The notes under the pieces were generated by a model, which saw only the letters and a list, made by a program, of their open reading frames with translations, made no database searches and was not told the DNA's origin. The position numbers and the translations under genes are program-made. From Symsagittifera roscoffensis (Eukaryota; Xenacoelomorpha; Acoela; Convolutidae), in assembly GCF_963678635.1 (NCBI RefSeq), contig NC_087064.1, forward strand, positions 13,921,599-13,985,598: 64,000 bases of DNA. The letters run 5' to 3'. Below, one piece after another: positions 1-10,549 of the stretch. Position 1 is the first letter of the stretch, and the number at the start of each line of letters is the position of its first letter.

Positions 1-2402
1 ACTTCCACTTCTTTTTCTAAATGATGAAATGGACGTTTGCTCTTATTTTTCACAATTTTTTGGACGTTTCAGTTGTCCAAAATAGAGTTCTCCCACTGAG
101 CAAAGGCCCATTCAGGGAAATTTACTCAATCAAGGATTTACTTTTGATCTACACATTGCGTATTAAAGCTTCAGATTTACCGCTGAATTACAACTGACTA
201 AAAATTAAGTTTTATTCAATCTAGAAAATTTGATGTTAACCAAAAAGTCGTTCAATAAAATATCCAAAACTCTTTTTTTCACCTGCCCGATGACAAAGTT
301 TGTGAAACCTCCCCAGCAAATATGTTTTTTTTCATTACTTTGAAGATTTTTGAAGCTCAAAATCTTGCATGATCAGGTTTAAAATCAATTTTCCTGAAAT
401 TTACTTTTAAAAAAAAATCATCAACTTTGAGTTACCCTCCCAAATTTTCATCAAAATCAAAAAACTTGACAGTTTGTTCAAAAATCGGCTATTTCTCATT
501 GACTACATTTAAAAATATCAATCAACTTAATTAAGAAAATGTGGAAATGCTACTTGTATTGTAAGCTATTCTTTTGTTATTTATACGGCAATAATTTTTA
601 CTTTAAATATGGTTATTTGTTTATGCGATTGCTTTTGTGTATGTTTTTGCTTATTCGGAAGATTTAAGTTCTCAAAAGAGTTCTCCTATCGGATACATCC
701 AAATAACTTGAATGAACACCAGCTATGGAAGCTCGTTCAGCTCTACGTTCTATAGAGAACCTCCAGAACCATTTTGCCGCTCAACAACACTTTGATTGGA
801 TAATTGTGTAAGTAATTGCGTCTTTATGCGTGTATTTTCTGCCACAATAAAGACATGCTACTCTTTCGTTTCTATTCAGTGACGGCATCTCAATAACAAT
901 GGAAAGAACTTGAGAAAAAATGGGTGATTTAGAATGTCCCAAAACTTTAGATAAAAAGAGTTGGATAGCCTCAAAAAATATTAAAATAAGCAAAAACAGT
1001 TATGTAAACTGTTTACACAATTTTTTTTTATCAGGGAAGAAAATTAGAATGGATATTGCCCTATTTATCCCACTTGGAATAAAAATCATCGAATCTAATC
1101 ATGGAGTTTTCAAAAATTTGATATCACCCAACCAGAATTGAGTATTCTTTTAGTAACACTGTGTGTTGGAAATCCCCAACTACTTTATTTGAACTGTTTA
1201 GTAATTTTTGAATTTTTTAATTGTTTTTTTTGGAAAAGTCTATTGCAAAAAATTTGAATTTCCTCGAGTTACTTTACAAAAAAAAGGAAAAAAATCGTGT
1301 TGACCTTCTTATTGATGAAATAGATGTTGACTCTTAGTTTTTTCATAACTTTTTGGCCGTTTTTATTGTACAAAATATTGGTATCCGATTGAATAAAGGT
1401 CTCTCTAGAGAAAACTAACTCAATCCAAGAGTTTACTTTTGAAACAGAAATTGTGTATCAAAGCTTTAAATTTACTGAAATGAAAATGTAGATTTAAAGC
1501 TGGATTATAACCGACAAGGAAAGAAACTATTTTTTTCTAGGAAGTTTGAAATTGATAAAAATAGTCGTATAAAATCATATCAAAGACTTTTTTTTATCTC
1601 CTACCCGATAACGAAATTTGTAAAAGCTCCCCAGCAAAGTTTTTTTTTCGTTCAGTTCTTGAAGTTTTTCGTAGCTCAAAATCCTGTTTGATCAGATTTG
1701 GAGTTGGATTCCCCAAATTTACCTTAAAAAAACTTCAACTCCGAGTTATCCTCTCAATTTAACATCAAAATCAAAGAACTTGACTATTCACTCAAAAACC
1801 AGCCACTTCTCATTGATTACATGCAAGCAATTCAATTAATTTGAAGAAAAAAAACTTTGGAACTGTTACTTGTATTGAATTCTTTTATTACTTTATATCG
1901 GCAATAATTCTTATTTTTATAGCAAATAATTTTGGTGCATTTACTTTTGCGTTTGCTTTTGTGTATACATTTATTTTTTGGAAGAGTTAAATCCTTAAAA
2001 AGTCGTCTAATTGGATACGACAACTAGTACAAAAATGAACATTTTTGTGATTGGAAACGACAAAATGTAACAAGATCGTATTATGCAACTTTATTTTCGA
2101 TTGGACTCGACTTTGATATGAAATTTCCATTAAAGTAAGCTGAAATCTGATTGAACATGACCAGAGACAAAATATGGAAAATCGATTCTGATTCGGTAAA
2201 CCCACACATTCGAGTTGAAGGTACCCCTCACTCCTAGCCAAAAATCAATTTATTTTCATTTTAACTATCTTCAACTACCTCCGCCGTCAGCTCTAAAAAA
2301 TTTAACTTCGAATTATCTACCGTAAACTATCTCTTCTCTCAGCAGTACATCAGTCATTACATTTGTTTTTACACTGTATCTTTACTCAACTTTTTGCCCA
2401 AA
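1..2402 (+). repeat. R repeat, copy 1 (alpha and beta modules)
   Basis: AT-rich repeat without a convincing long ORF. It holds an alpha module (about 1-1120) and a beta module (about 1121-2260). Landmarks shared with later copies are the block near 168 (GCTTCAGATTTACCGCTG), the block at 725-913 (see the small spliced ORF) and the block at 1121 (GATATCACCCAACCAG). The next copy starts at 3199, so copies 1 and 2 are direct repeats with a period of about 3.2 kb. Alpha and beta align to each other at lower identity (around 20-210 with 1300-1520, 225-330 with 1540-1650, 656-700 with 1978-2020), so beta looks like an old duplicate of alpha. Identity was judged by eye. Confidence 0.8.
725..913 (+). 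pseudogene. Putative small spliced ORF in the alpha module
   Basis: An ATG at 725 opens 27 codons ending in AARQLFDW-like residues (this copy AAQQHFDWIIV). They run into a canonical donor GTAAGT at 808 and, 72 bases on, an acceptor TTCTATTCAG ending at 879. Splicing gives V-DGISITMERT and a TGA at 911-913, 38 codons in all. The same block recurs near 3919, 17230 (inverted), 21103 and 25864, with donor and acceptor kept. A related block without the donor follows the 118-codon ORF (about 5990, 9900, 21720, 27940) and reads RPALLSVENLQK/F..AARQLFD. I do not recognise the family; it may be one exon of a longer decayed gene. Confidence 0.3.
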
Positions 2403-2640
2403 ATGATCTACTCAGTGCAAAACAGCAACCTTATGTACTCTGTGCAATTTTCGCCTGATCTAGTACAAAATGCGAGAAACAGTGTCTGCAAAAATTTTGG
2501 CCCGAGTGGACATCCCAATCCAAGTCTGCCACGTGCTGGAAGTGATGCGAAGGGATTTCAACCAGCATCATAGGATACAATTACCCATCGCAGAGAATCA
2601 ACTTGGAACGACAAAAAATATGGGGGAAGTGTTGAAAAGA
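2403..2640 (+). pseudogene. 118-codon ORF family, copy 1 (broken)
   Basis: ATG at 2403 begins MIYSVQNSNLMYSVQFSPDL. A 5-base loss near 2468, relative to the other copies, shifts the frame, and the body then reads from 2470 as MRETVSAKILARVDIPIQVC. The 3' part is missing: after GTTKNM the copy runs straight into the direct repeats at 2640-2760. The family is unknown to me. Four copies occur in the window and all are damaged. Confidence 0.4.
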
Positions 2641-2641
2641 G

Positions 2642-2760
2642 GAAGTGTTGATTCACCCGGAAGTGTTGAAAAGCGCTTAACACCTCTTTTGTGCTCTAGA
2701 ATTCACCCGGAAGTGTTGAAAAGCGCTTAACACCTTTTTTGTGCTCTAGAGTTTTGCGGT
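2642..2760 (+). repeat. ~50-bp tandem duplication with near-palindromic core
   Basis: The unit CACCCGGAAGTGTTG...AAGCGCTTAACACC..TTTTGTGCTCTAGA occurs twice (cores at 2663-2683 and 2713-2733). The core is an imperfect palindrome, GTGTT-GA-AAGCGCTT-AACAC. The same motif marks the R/polymerase junctions at 18387-18407, 19916-19936, 23153-23173 and 24660-24680. Here the polymerase piece is absent. Confidence 0.75.
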
Positions 2761-3198
2761 TTCGAGCTGCGTGTTGACGTTCCACAGTCCCCACACTCCA
2801 ATTTCTCGTTTCTAATCAGCTAGGGCATCTACAAAATTGGGAAAAGAAGTAGGTACTAAAAACAAGAAATTAGTACTTGATACATATGAAAGTGGGAGAT
2901 GTTCTTAAAAAATTCCCGAAAAATTATTCAGTTGATTATACTTACCCTAAATTTTTGGGCGAAAATTTTTTTCAATTTGATATAGAATCTATAGAACGAT
3001 TGTTTTTAGCGTAAAAGTAAATCAGAGTGAATTTATTTTACTTGCTGTCGCTCAAAGAAAATTAATCAAACAAATTATTTCAACAAATTACAATTAACCA
3101 ATACTAAAATTGATTTAATATTCGGTATATGTCATATTTGGAAATTGTGTATTGAGAGCATTTGATTTTCTAGGAGTTCCTCTAAAAGAAAACATAAA
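2761..3198 (+). repeat. Inter-copy spacer of R, shared with the palindrome arms
   Basis: Non-coding AT-rich stretch. The sequence from GTTTTGCGGTTTCGAGC to GAACGATTGTTTTTAGCG recurs at 19950-20400 and 24700-25140 (plus) and inverted at 17930-18370 and 22690-23130. No ORF or promoter is evident. Confidence 0.7.
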
Positions 3199-5599
3199 AA
3201 CTTCCACTTCATTTTCTAAATGATGAAATGGACGTTGGCTCTTATTTTCCACAATTTTTTGGACGTTTCAGTTGTCCGAAATAGAGTTCTCCCACTGAGC
3301 AAAGGCCCATTCAGGGAAATTTACTCAATCAAGGATTTACTTTTGATCTACACATTGCGTATTAAAGCTTCAGATTTACCGCTGAATTACAACTGGCTAA
3401 AAATTAAATTTTATTCAATCTAGAAAATTTGATGTTAACCAAAATGTCGTTCAATAAAATATCCAAAACTCTTTTTTTCACCTGCCCGATGACAAAGTTT
3501 GTGAAACCTCCCCAGCAAAGTTCAGTTTTTCTTCATTACTTTGAAGCTTTTTGAAGCTGAAAATCTTGCATGATCAGGTTTAAAATCAGTTTTCCTGAAA
3601 TTTACTTTGAAAAAATCTTCAACTTTTAGTTACCCTCCCAAATTTACATCAAAATCAAAAAACTTGACAGTTTGTTCAAAAATCGGCTATTTCTCATTGA
3701 CTACATTTAAAAAAAACAATCAACTTAATTAAGAAAATGTGGAAATGCTACTTGTATGCTATTCTTTTGTTATTTATAAGGCAATAATTTTTACTTTAAC
3801 TTATGGTCATTTGTTTTTGCGATTGTTTTTGTGTGTGTTTTTACTTATTCGGAAAATTTAAGTTCTCAAAAGAGTTCTCCTATCGCATACATCCAAATAA
3901 CTTGAATGAACACCAGCTAAGGAAGCTCGTTCAGCTCTACGTTCTATAGAGAACCTCCAGAACCATTTTGCCGCTCAACAACACTTTGATTGGATAATTG
4001 TGTAAGTAATTGCGTCTTTATGCGTGTATTTTCTGCCACAATCAAGACATGCTACTCTTTCGTTTCTATTCAGTGACGGCATCTCAATAACAATGGAAAG
4101 AACTTGAGAAAAAATGGGTGATTTAGAATGTCCCAAAACTTTAGATAAAAAGAGTTGGATAGCCTCAAAAAAATAATAAAAGTAAGCAAAAACAGTTATG
4201 TAAACTGTTTACACAATTTTTTTTATCAGGGAAGAAAATTAGAATGGATATTGCCCTATTTATCCCAGTTGGAATAAAAATCATCGAATCTAATCATGGA
4301 TTTTTCAAAAATTTGATATCACCCAACCAGAATTGAGTATTCTTTTAGTAACACTGTGTGTTGAAAATCCCCAGCTACTTTATTTGAACTGTTTAGTAAT
4401 TTTTGATATTTTTAATTGTTATTTTTTTGGAAAAGTCTATTGCAAAAAATTTGAATTTCCTCGAGTTACTTTACAAGAAAAAGGAAAAAAATCGTGTTGA
4501 CCTTCTTATTGATGAAATAGATGTTGACTCTTAGTTTTTTCATAACTTTTTGGCCGTTTTTATTGTACAAAATATTGCTAGCCGATTGAATAAAGGTCTC
4601 TTTAGAGAAAACTAACTCAATCCAAGAGTTTACTTTTGAAACAGAAATTGTGTATCAAAGCTTTAAATTTACTGAAATGAAAATGTAGATTTAAAGCTGG
4701 ATTATACCCGACAAGGAAAGAAAATATTTTATTCTAGGAAGTTTGAAATTGATAAAAATAGTCGTATGAAATCATATCAAAGACTTTTTTTATCTCCTAC
4801 CCGATAACGAAATTTGTATAAACTCCCCAGCAAAGTTTTTTTTTCGTTCAGTTCTTGAAGTTTTTCGTAGCTCAAAATCCTGCTTGATCAGATTTGGAGT
4901 TGGATTCCCCAAATTTACCTTAAAAAAACTATCAACTCCGAGTTATCCTCTCAATTTAACATCAAAATCAAAGAACTTGACTATTCACTCAAAAACCAGC
5001 AACTTCTCTTTGATTACATGCAAACAATTCAATTAATTTGATGAAAAAAAACTTTAGAACTGTTACTTGTATTGAATTCGTTTATTACTTTATATCGGCA
5101 ATAATTCTTATTTTTTTAGCAAATAATTTTGGTGCATTTACTTTCGCGATTGCTTTTGTGTATACATTTACTTTTTTGGAAGAGTTAAATCCTTAAAAGG
5201 TCGTCTAATTGGATACGACATCTATTACAAAAATGAACATTTTTGTGATTGGAAACGACAAAATGTAACAAGATCGTATTATGCAACTTTGTTTTCGATT
5301 GGACTCGACTTTGACTAAAATTTCCATAAAAGTAAGCTGAAATCTGATTGAGCATGACCACAGACAAAATATGGAAAATCGATTCTGATTCAGTAAACCC
5401 ACACATTCGAGTTGAAGGTAACCCTCACTCCTAGCCAAAAATCAATTTATTTTCATTTAAACTATCTTCAACTACCTCCTCCGTCAGCTCTAAAAAATTT
5501 AATTTCGAATTATCTACCGTAAACTACCTCTTCTCTCAGCAGTACATCAGTCATTACATTTGTTTTTACTCTGTATCTTTACTCAACTTTTTGCCCAAA
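3199..5599 (+). repeat. R repeat, copy 2
   Basis: Near-identical direct copy of 1-2402: alpha 3199-4315, beta 4316-5450. The alpha small-ORF block recurs near 3919, with TTCTATTCAG kept. Differences from copy 1 are scattered substitutions and short homopolymer indels, as expected of neutral decay. The ORFs running antisense through beta (5185-5438) are chance readings of the repeat and are not annotated as genes. Confidence 0.8.
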
Positions 5600-5951
5600 A
5601 TGATCTTCTCAGTGCAAAACAGCAACCTTATGAACTCTGTGCAATTTTCGCCTGATCTAGTACAAACCCAAATGCGAGAAACAGTGTCTGCAAAAAATTT
5701 GGCCCGAGTGGACATGCCAATCTAAGTCTGCCACGTGCTGGAAGTGATGCGAAGGGATTTCAACCAGCATCATAGGATACAATTACCCATCGCAGAGAAT
5801 CAACTTGGAACGACGAAAAATATGGAGGAAGCATCTGAGCACAGGATTGTACTACCCCGAAACTCCTGACTCCACTTTGTGGCTCAACCTCTTTCCTTGT
5901 GAGGAGGAGATTGGATCAGCCGAAAACCCCATCACAATAGATGAAGATTAA
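5600..5951 (+). pseudogene. 118-codon ORF family, copy 2 (nonsense and frameshift)
   Basis: ATG at 5600 opens MIFSVQNSNLMNSVQFSPDL. The body carries a CAA-to-TAA change (CCAATCTAAGTC) and a 2-base loss after GAGCAC that breaks the frame. The tail still ends in the acidic ENPITIDED stop at 5949-5951. It lies just 3' of the beta module and upstream of the minisatellite. No domain is recognised; the protein would be small and soluble with an acidic C-terminus. Confidence 0.4.
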
Positions 5952-6327
5952 GGTTGCTCAGAATTAATAACGCTCAAAACACCTCTCCGCAACAACCACT
6001 ACAACCTCGACCAGCTCTTCTTTCCGTAGAAAACCTTCAGAAATTTTCAGCTGCTCGACAGCTGTTTGATTGAATATTTTAATAAATAATTGATGTTTGA
6101 TACTTATTTCATTCATTGTAATTAACTAACTCTTCAATTTCTTTTTAGTTTTGAGAATAGATGAGAAGTTCAGGCTTGAGATTGAAAAAACACTAAGAGC
6201 ACAACTTACTTTCTTGCTCCGAATTCGCACACATGCTTATGAACCTGATTAATTTTTGCACACATATCAGAAAAGGAACGCTACAATATTTGTACACTAG
6301 TAAAAAAGACCTTGCAGCTTCCTGATT
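5952..6327 (+). repeat. Linker module between 118-codon ORF and minisatellite
   Basis: Contains ACACCTCTCCGCAACAACC and a block related to the alpha small ORF (RPALLSVENLQKFSAARQLFD). Copies lie at 9859-10234, about 21598-21955 (with an internal short duplication) and 27900-28261. No intact gene. Confidence 0.65.
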
Positions 6328-6600
6328 TTGGCATTTTGTCAAAAAACCTAACACTTTTCGCATTTCGTAGAAAAAATGAAAAACGTTTCACGTGTTGTCA
6401 AAAAACTGAAACATTTTTCGCATTTTGTCAAAAAAAAGACACAATTTTTGCATCTTGTCAAAAAAATTAAAACCACATTTTGCATTTTGTCGGAAAAAGT
6501 GAATCTTTTTTCGTATTTTGTCATAAACTTTGAAACACATTTTTTATCTTGTCGAAAAAAATGAAACTTTTTTTGCATCCTGTCAAAAAATTAAATGATT
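6328..6600 (+). repeat. CATTTTGTC minisatellite, copy 1
   Basis: About seven imperfect units of 35-40 bases, each built on GCATTTTGTC followed by an A-run and a T-rich spacer (variants CATCTTGTC, CGTATTTTGTC, CATCCTGTC). The unit reads open in one frame on each strand, which creates artefactual 62-76 codon ORFs rich in Phe/Cys/Lys. Confidence 0.85.
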
Positions 6601-6659
6601 TTTTGCTGATTTTTTATAAAAATCAATCAGTTTTTTGCAGCTTCCTGAAAATCAGAATA

Positions 6660-8222
6660 AAATATCACATCGTGTTTACAATTTTGCAGTGATGAAATTT
6701 GTAATAGTTTTTCTTTATAAATTGGTAATTTCGTAAGCATTTGAGAGTAAACTTTTTGTCGAAAACAGAAGAAAAACGAAGTATTGGAACAATTCCACGC
6801 GGAAATCGTAGAATTAGCGTCGCGCGCCGATTGCGCAGATAGAAAGTCATTTGAATTTGGGACATGTTAAATGCTCACTTGAATAAGTAAAAATAGCTGA
6901 AGAGCTACTGGCAAAACCACAAAGCCCACAATATGCATATAAACATGCCATTTGTTGAGAAATGGAATGGAAATTAGTTGAATCATAAAAACAAACCCAT
7001 TCGAAAGAAAACAGACAACGAAACACGCACCGGTGAGCCACACTATATAGCGAGGCAGAGGCGGTTAAGCCAACCAAAAAAACACACAAAGAGGCCGTAG
7101 TGGATTCTGCGGACGATATAAAAGCACACAGGGAACATAAAATCCGAGAGACCGCCCGCACCCTTATAACAAAATACAAAAGCTTTATTATAAGTTTGGC
7201 AGACAATTCGGCCCAAATCACTTACAATTAAGGCCAGCAAAATACAAAGTTTGCTCAAATTGCGCAAACGTGGATGTTTTGTTAAATTTTCCTATTTATA
7301 AAATTTAACTATCAAGAAGACAGGAATGAAAAACAGCTAGACGAAGCGGTAGAAACTAACAAAACGACACAAAACGATCCGGTTACGTTCGAGAATTTAC
7401 TTCCACTAATTGTTGGGAAGAACTCAAACTGGATAGTTTTTCAGTAATGACAAAAACTGAGGCGTTCGAGGTAAAGAATTCAGTTTACTTGACTGAAGAT
7501 GATCTAAATGGAAACATTGTTTAACTAAAAACGAATACGAAGACCACAGTCGCCAGAGCAGACTCGGGAAGACCAATGTCTTTTTTAGTAAAAAAAAACA
7601 GCACTCCGACATCGCAACGGAAGACGCGGCAAGATTTTTAGCATGTTACAACGGAGAATATATTGTTCCCAAAAGACCGCTAATTCTTGCGCTAGAATCT
7701 CGGAACCTGACAATTCAATCAGTTTCATTCTTTCTAGTGGATGACCAAAAAACAAATACAAAAGGTCGAAATCTCTTTCCACAAACCGGAATAAGAATAA
7801 TACAAGAAAAACCAAAATAATACCAGATGCTAAGTATACGAGAAACGGATGAATCAAAGCCCGAAGTGATACAGTGGGTCAAAAACAATTTCAACCAACT
7901 GTGTTCACGAATCGGAAAATCAAAAAAACCCGTAATGCTCACACAGTTCAAAAAAGACGCAGTCCTTTTCATCAAAAACGACGCAGAATCCCAATCCGAA
8001 AGCAAGAAAGAGTCGAGAAAGAGCTAAGCAAACTAATTGACCAAACACTTGCCTTCACATGGATGACTCGTTGAACAAACAATTTATCAGCCCGATCGTA
8101 ATAACCGTCATAAAGGACCAAACACTGGATTTTTTACAGATTCAATGCATTTGGCACTGGAGTCTAAAGAGATCAAAAAATTCATTCAAAAAAATAAATG
8201 CAAAATGTCAAACAAATGGCTT
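6660..8222 (+). mobile_element. Ty3/Gypsy retrotransposon 5' fragment 1 (gag to start of RT)
   Basis: Plus-strand remnants in all three frames with many stops. In order: a gag piece near 6770-6860 (LEQFHAEIVELASRADCADR); a CCHC-type nucleocapsid remnant near 7190-7260 (KFGRQFGPNHLQ...VCSNCA, one Cys lost); a protease-like RADSGRPMSFL near 7555-7590 in the place of the usual DTG-type motif; a linker 7600-8000; and the RT entry QFISPIVITVIKDQ at 8080-8125. It stops abruptly at 8222 inside RT, where the next R copy begins. The family is assigned from the RT and integrase of the longer copy at 30345-35600. Confidence 0.75.
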
Positions 8223-9506
8223 TGATATCACCCAACCAGAATTGAGTATTCTTTTAGTAACACTGTGTGTTGGAAATCCCCAGCTACTTTATTTGAACTG
8301 TTTAGTAATTTTTGATATTTTTAATTGTTATTTTTTTGGAAAAGTCTATTGCAAAAAATTTGAATTTCCTCGAGTTACTTTACAAGAAAAAGGAAAAAAA
8401 ATCGTGTTGACCTTCTTATTGATGAAGTAGATGTTGACTCTTAGTTTTTTCATAATTTTTTGGCCGTTTTTATTGTACAAAATATTGCTATCCGATTGAA
8501 TAAAGGTCTCTTTAGAGAAAACTAACTCAATCCAAGAGTTTACTTTTGAAACAGAAATTGTGTATCAAAGCTTTAAATTTACTGAAATGAAAATGTAGAT
8601 TTAAAGCTGGATTATACCCGACAAGGAAAGAAACTATTTTATTCTAGGAAGTTTGAAATTGATAAAAATAGTCGTATGAAATCATATCAAAGACTTTTTT
8701 TATCTCCTACCCGATAACGAAATTTGTATAAACTCCCCAGCAAAGTTTTTTTTTCGTTCAGTTCTTGAAATTTTTCGTAGCTCAAAATCCTGTTTGATCA
8801 GATTTGGAGTTGGATTCCCCAAATTTAACTTAAAAAAACTTCAACTCCGAGTTATCTTCTCAATTTAACATCAAAATCAAAGAATTTGACTATTCACTCA
8901 AAAACCAGCAACTTCTCTTTGATTACATGCAAACAATTCAATTAATTTGATGAAAAAACTTTGGAACTGTTACTTGTATTGTATTCGTTTATTACTTTAT
9001 ATCGGCAATAATTCTTATTTTTTTAGCAATAAGTTTCGGTGCATTTACTTTCGCGATTGCTTTTGTGTATACATTTACTTTTTTGGAAGAGTTAAATCCT
9101 TAAAAGGTCGTCTAATTGGATACGACATCTATTACAAAAATGAACATTTTTGTGATTGGAAACGACAAAATGTAACAAGATCGTATTATGCAACTTTGTT
9201 TTCGATTGGACTCGACTTTGACCAAAATTTTCATAAAAGTAAGCTGAAATCTGATTGAGCATGACTACAGATTAAATATGGAAAATCGATTCTGATTCGG
9301 TAAACCCACACATTCGAGTTGAAGGTACCCCTCACTCCTAGCCATAAATTAATTTATTTTCATTTAAACTATCTTCAACTACCTCCTCCGTCAGCTCTAA
9401 AAAATTTAATTTCGAATTATCTACCGTAAACTACCTCTTCTCTCAGCAGTACATCAGTCATTACATTTGTTTTTACTCTGTATCTTTACTCAACTTTTTG
9501 CCCAAA
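8223..9506 (+). repeat. R repeat, copy 3 (beta module only)
   Basis: Starts with GATATCACCCAACCAG, the first bases of the beta module, fused directly to the truncated Gypsy RT. The alpha module is missing. The rest matches 4316-5599 nearly base for base. Confidence 0.8.
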
Positions 9507-9858
9507 ATGATCTTCTCAGTGCAAAACAGCAACCTTATGAACTCTGTGCAATTTTCGCCTGATCTAGTACAAACCCAAATGCGAGAAACAGTGTCTGCAA
9601 AAAATTTGGCCCGAGTGGACATGCCAATCTAAGTCTGCCACGTGCTGGAAGTGATGCGAAGGGATTTCAACCAGCATCATAGGATACAATTACCCATCGC
9701 AGAGAATCAACTTGGAACGACGAAAAATATGGAGGAAGCATCTGAGCACGGGATTGTACTACCCCGAAACTCCTGACTCCACTTTGTGGCTCAACCTCTT
9801 TCCTTGTGAGGAGGAGATTGGATCAGCCGAAAACCCCATCACAATAGATGAAGATTAA
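9507..9858 (+). pseudogene. 118-codon ORF family, copy 3 (broken)
   Basis: ATG at 9507, stop TAA at 9856-9858. It shares with copy 2 the CAA-to-TAA change and the 2-base loss after GAGCAC, so the two were duplicated after the damage. Confidence 0.4.
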
Positions 9859-10234
9859 GGTTGCTCAGAATTAATAACGCTCAAAACACCTCTCCGCAAC
9901 AACCACTACAACCTCGACCAGCTCTTCTTTCCGTAGAAAACCTTCAGAAATTTTCAGCTGCTCGACAGCTGTTTGATTGAATATTTTAATAAATAATTGA
10001 TGTTTGATACTTATTTCATTCATTGTAATTAACTAACTCTTCAATTTCTTTTTAGTTTTGAGAATAGATGAGAAGTTCAGGCTTGAGATTGAGAAAACAC
10101 TAAGAGCACAACTTACTTTCTTGCTCCGAATTCGCACACATGCTTATGAACCTGATTAATTTTTGCACACATATCAGAAAAGGAACGCTACAATATTTGT
10201 ACACTAGTAAAAAAGACCTTGCAGCTTCCTGATT
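9859..10234 (+). repeat. Linker module, copy 2
   Basis: Near-identical to 5952-6327, with single substitutions only. It continues the composite duplication R - 118-codon ORF - minisatellite - Gypsy. Confidence 0.7.
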
Positions 10235-10505
10235 TTGGCATTTTGTCAAAAAACCTAACACTTTTCGCATTTCGTAGAAAAAATGAAAAACGTTTCACGT
10301 GTTGTCAAAAAACTGAAACATTTTTCGCATTTTGTCAAAAAAAAGACACAATTTTTGCATCTTGTCAAAAAAATTAAAACCACATTTTGCATTTTGTCGG
10401 AAAAAGTGAATCTTTTTTCGTATTTTGTCATAAACTTTGAAACACATTTTTTATCTTGTCGAAAAAAATGGAACTTTTTTTGCATCCTGTCAAAAAATTA
10501 AATGA
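10235..10505 (+). repeat. CATTTTGTC minisatellite, copy 2
   Basis: Same units in the same order as 6328-6600. Unit number is conserved, so it was copied as a block and did not expand independently. Confidence 0.85.
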
Positions 10506-10549
10506 TTTTTTGCTGATTTTTTAAAAAAATCAATCAGTTTTTTGCAGCT

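Noticed and set aside
6328-6600. CRISPR-like array
   Set aside because: Units are imperfect, spacers are repeats of each other, and the DNA is clearly eukaryotic.
6847-7267. Minus-strand 74-124 codon Cys/Phe-rich ORFs, repeated at 10755-11175 and 28641-29059
   Set aside because: They recur only because the Gypsy gag DNA recurs; the plus strand carries the nucleocapsid knuckle.
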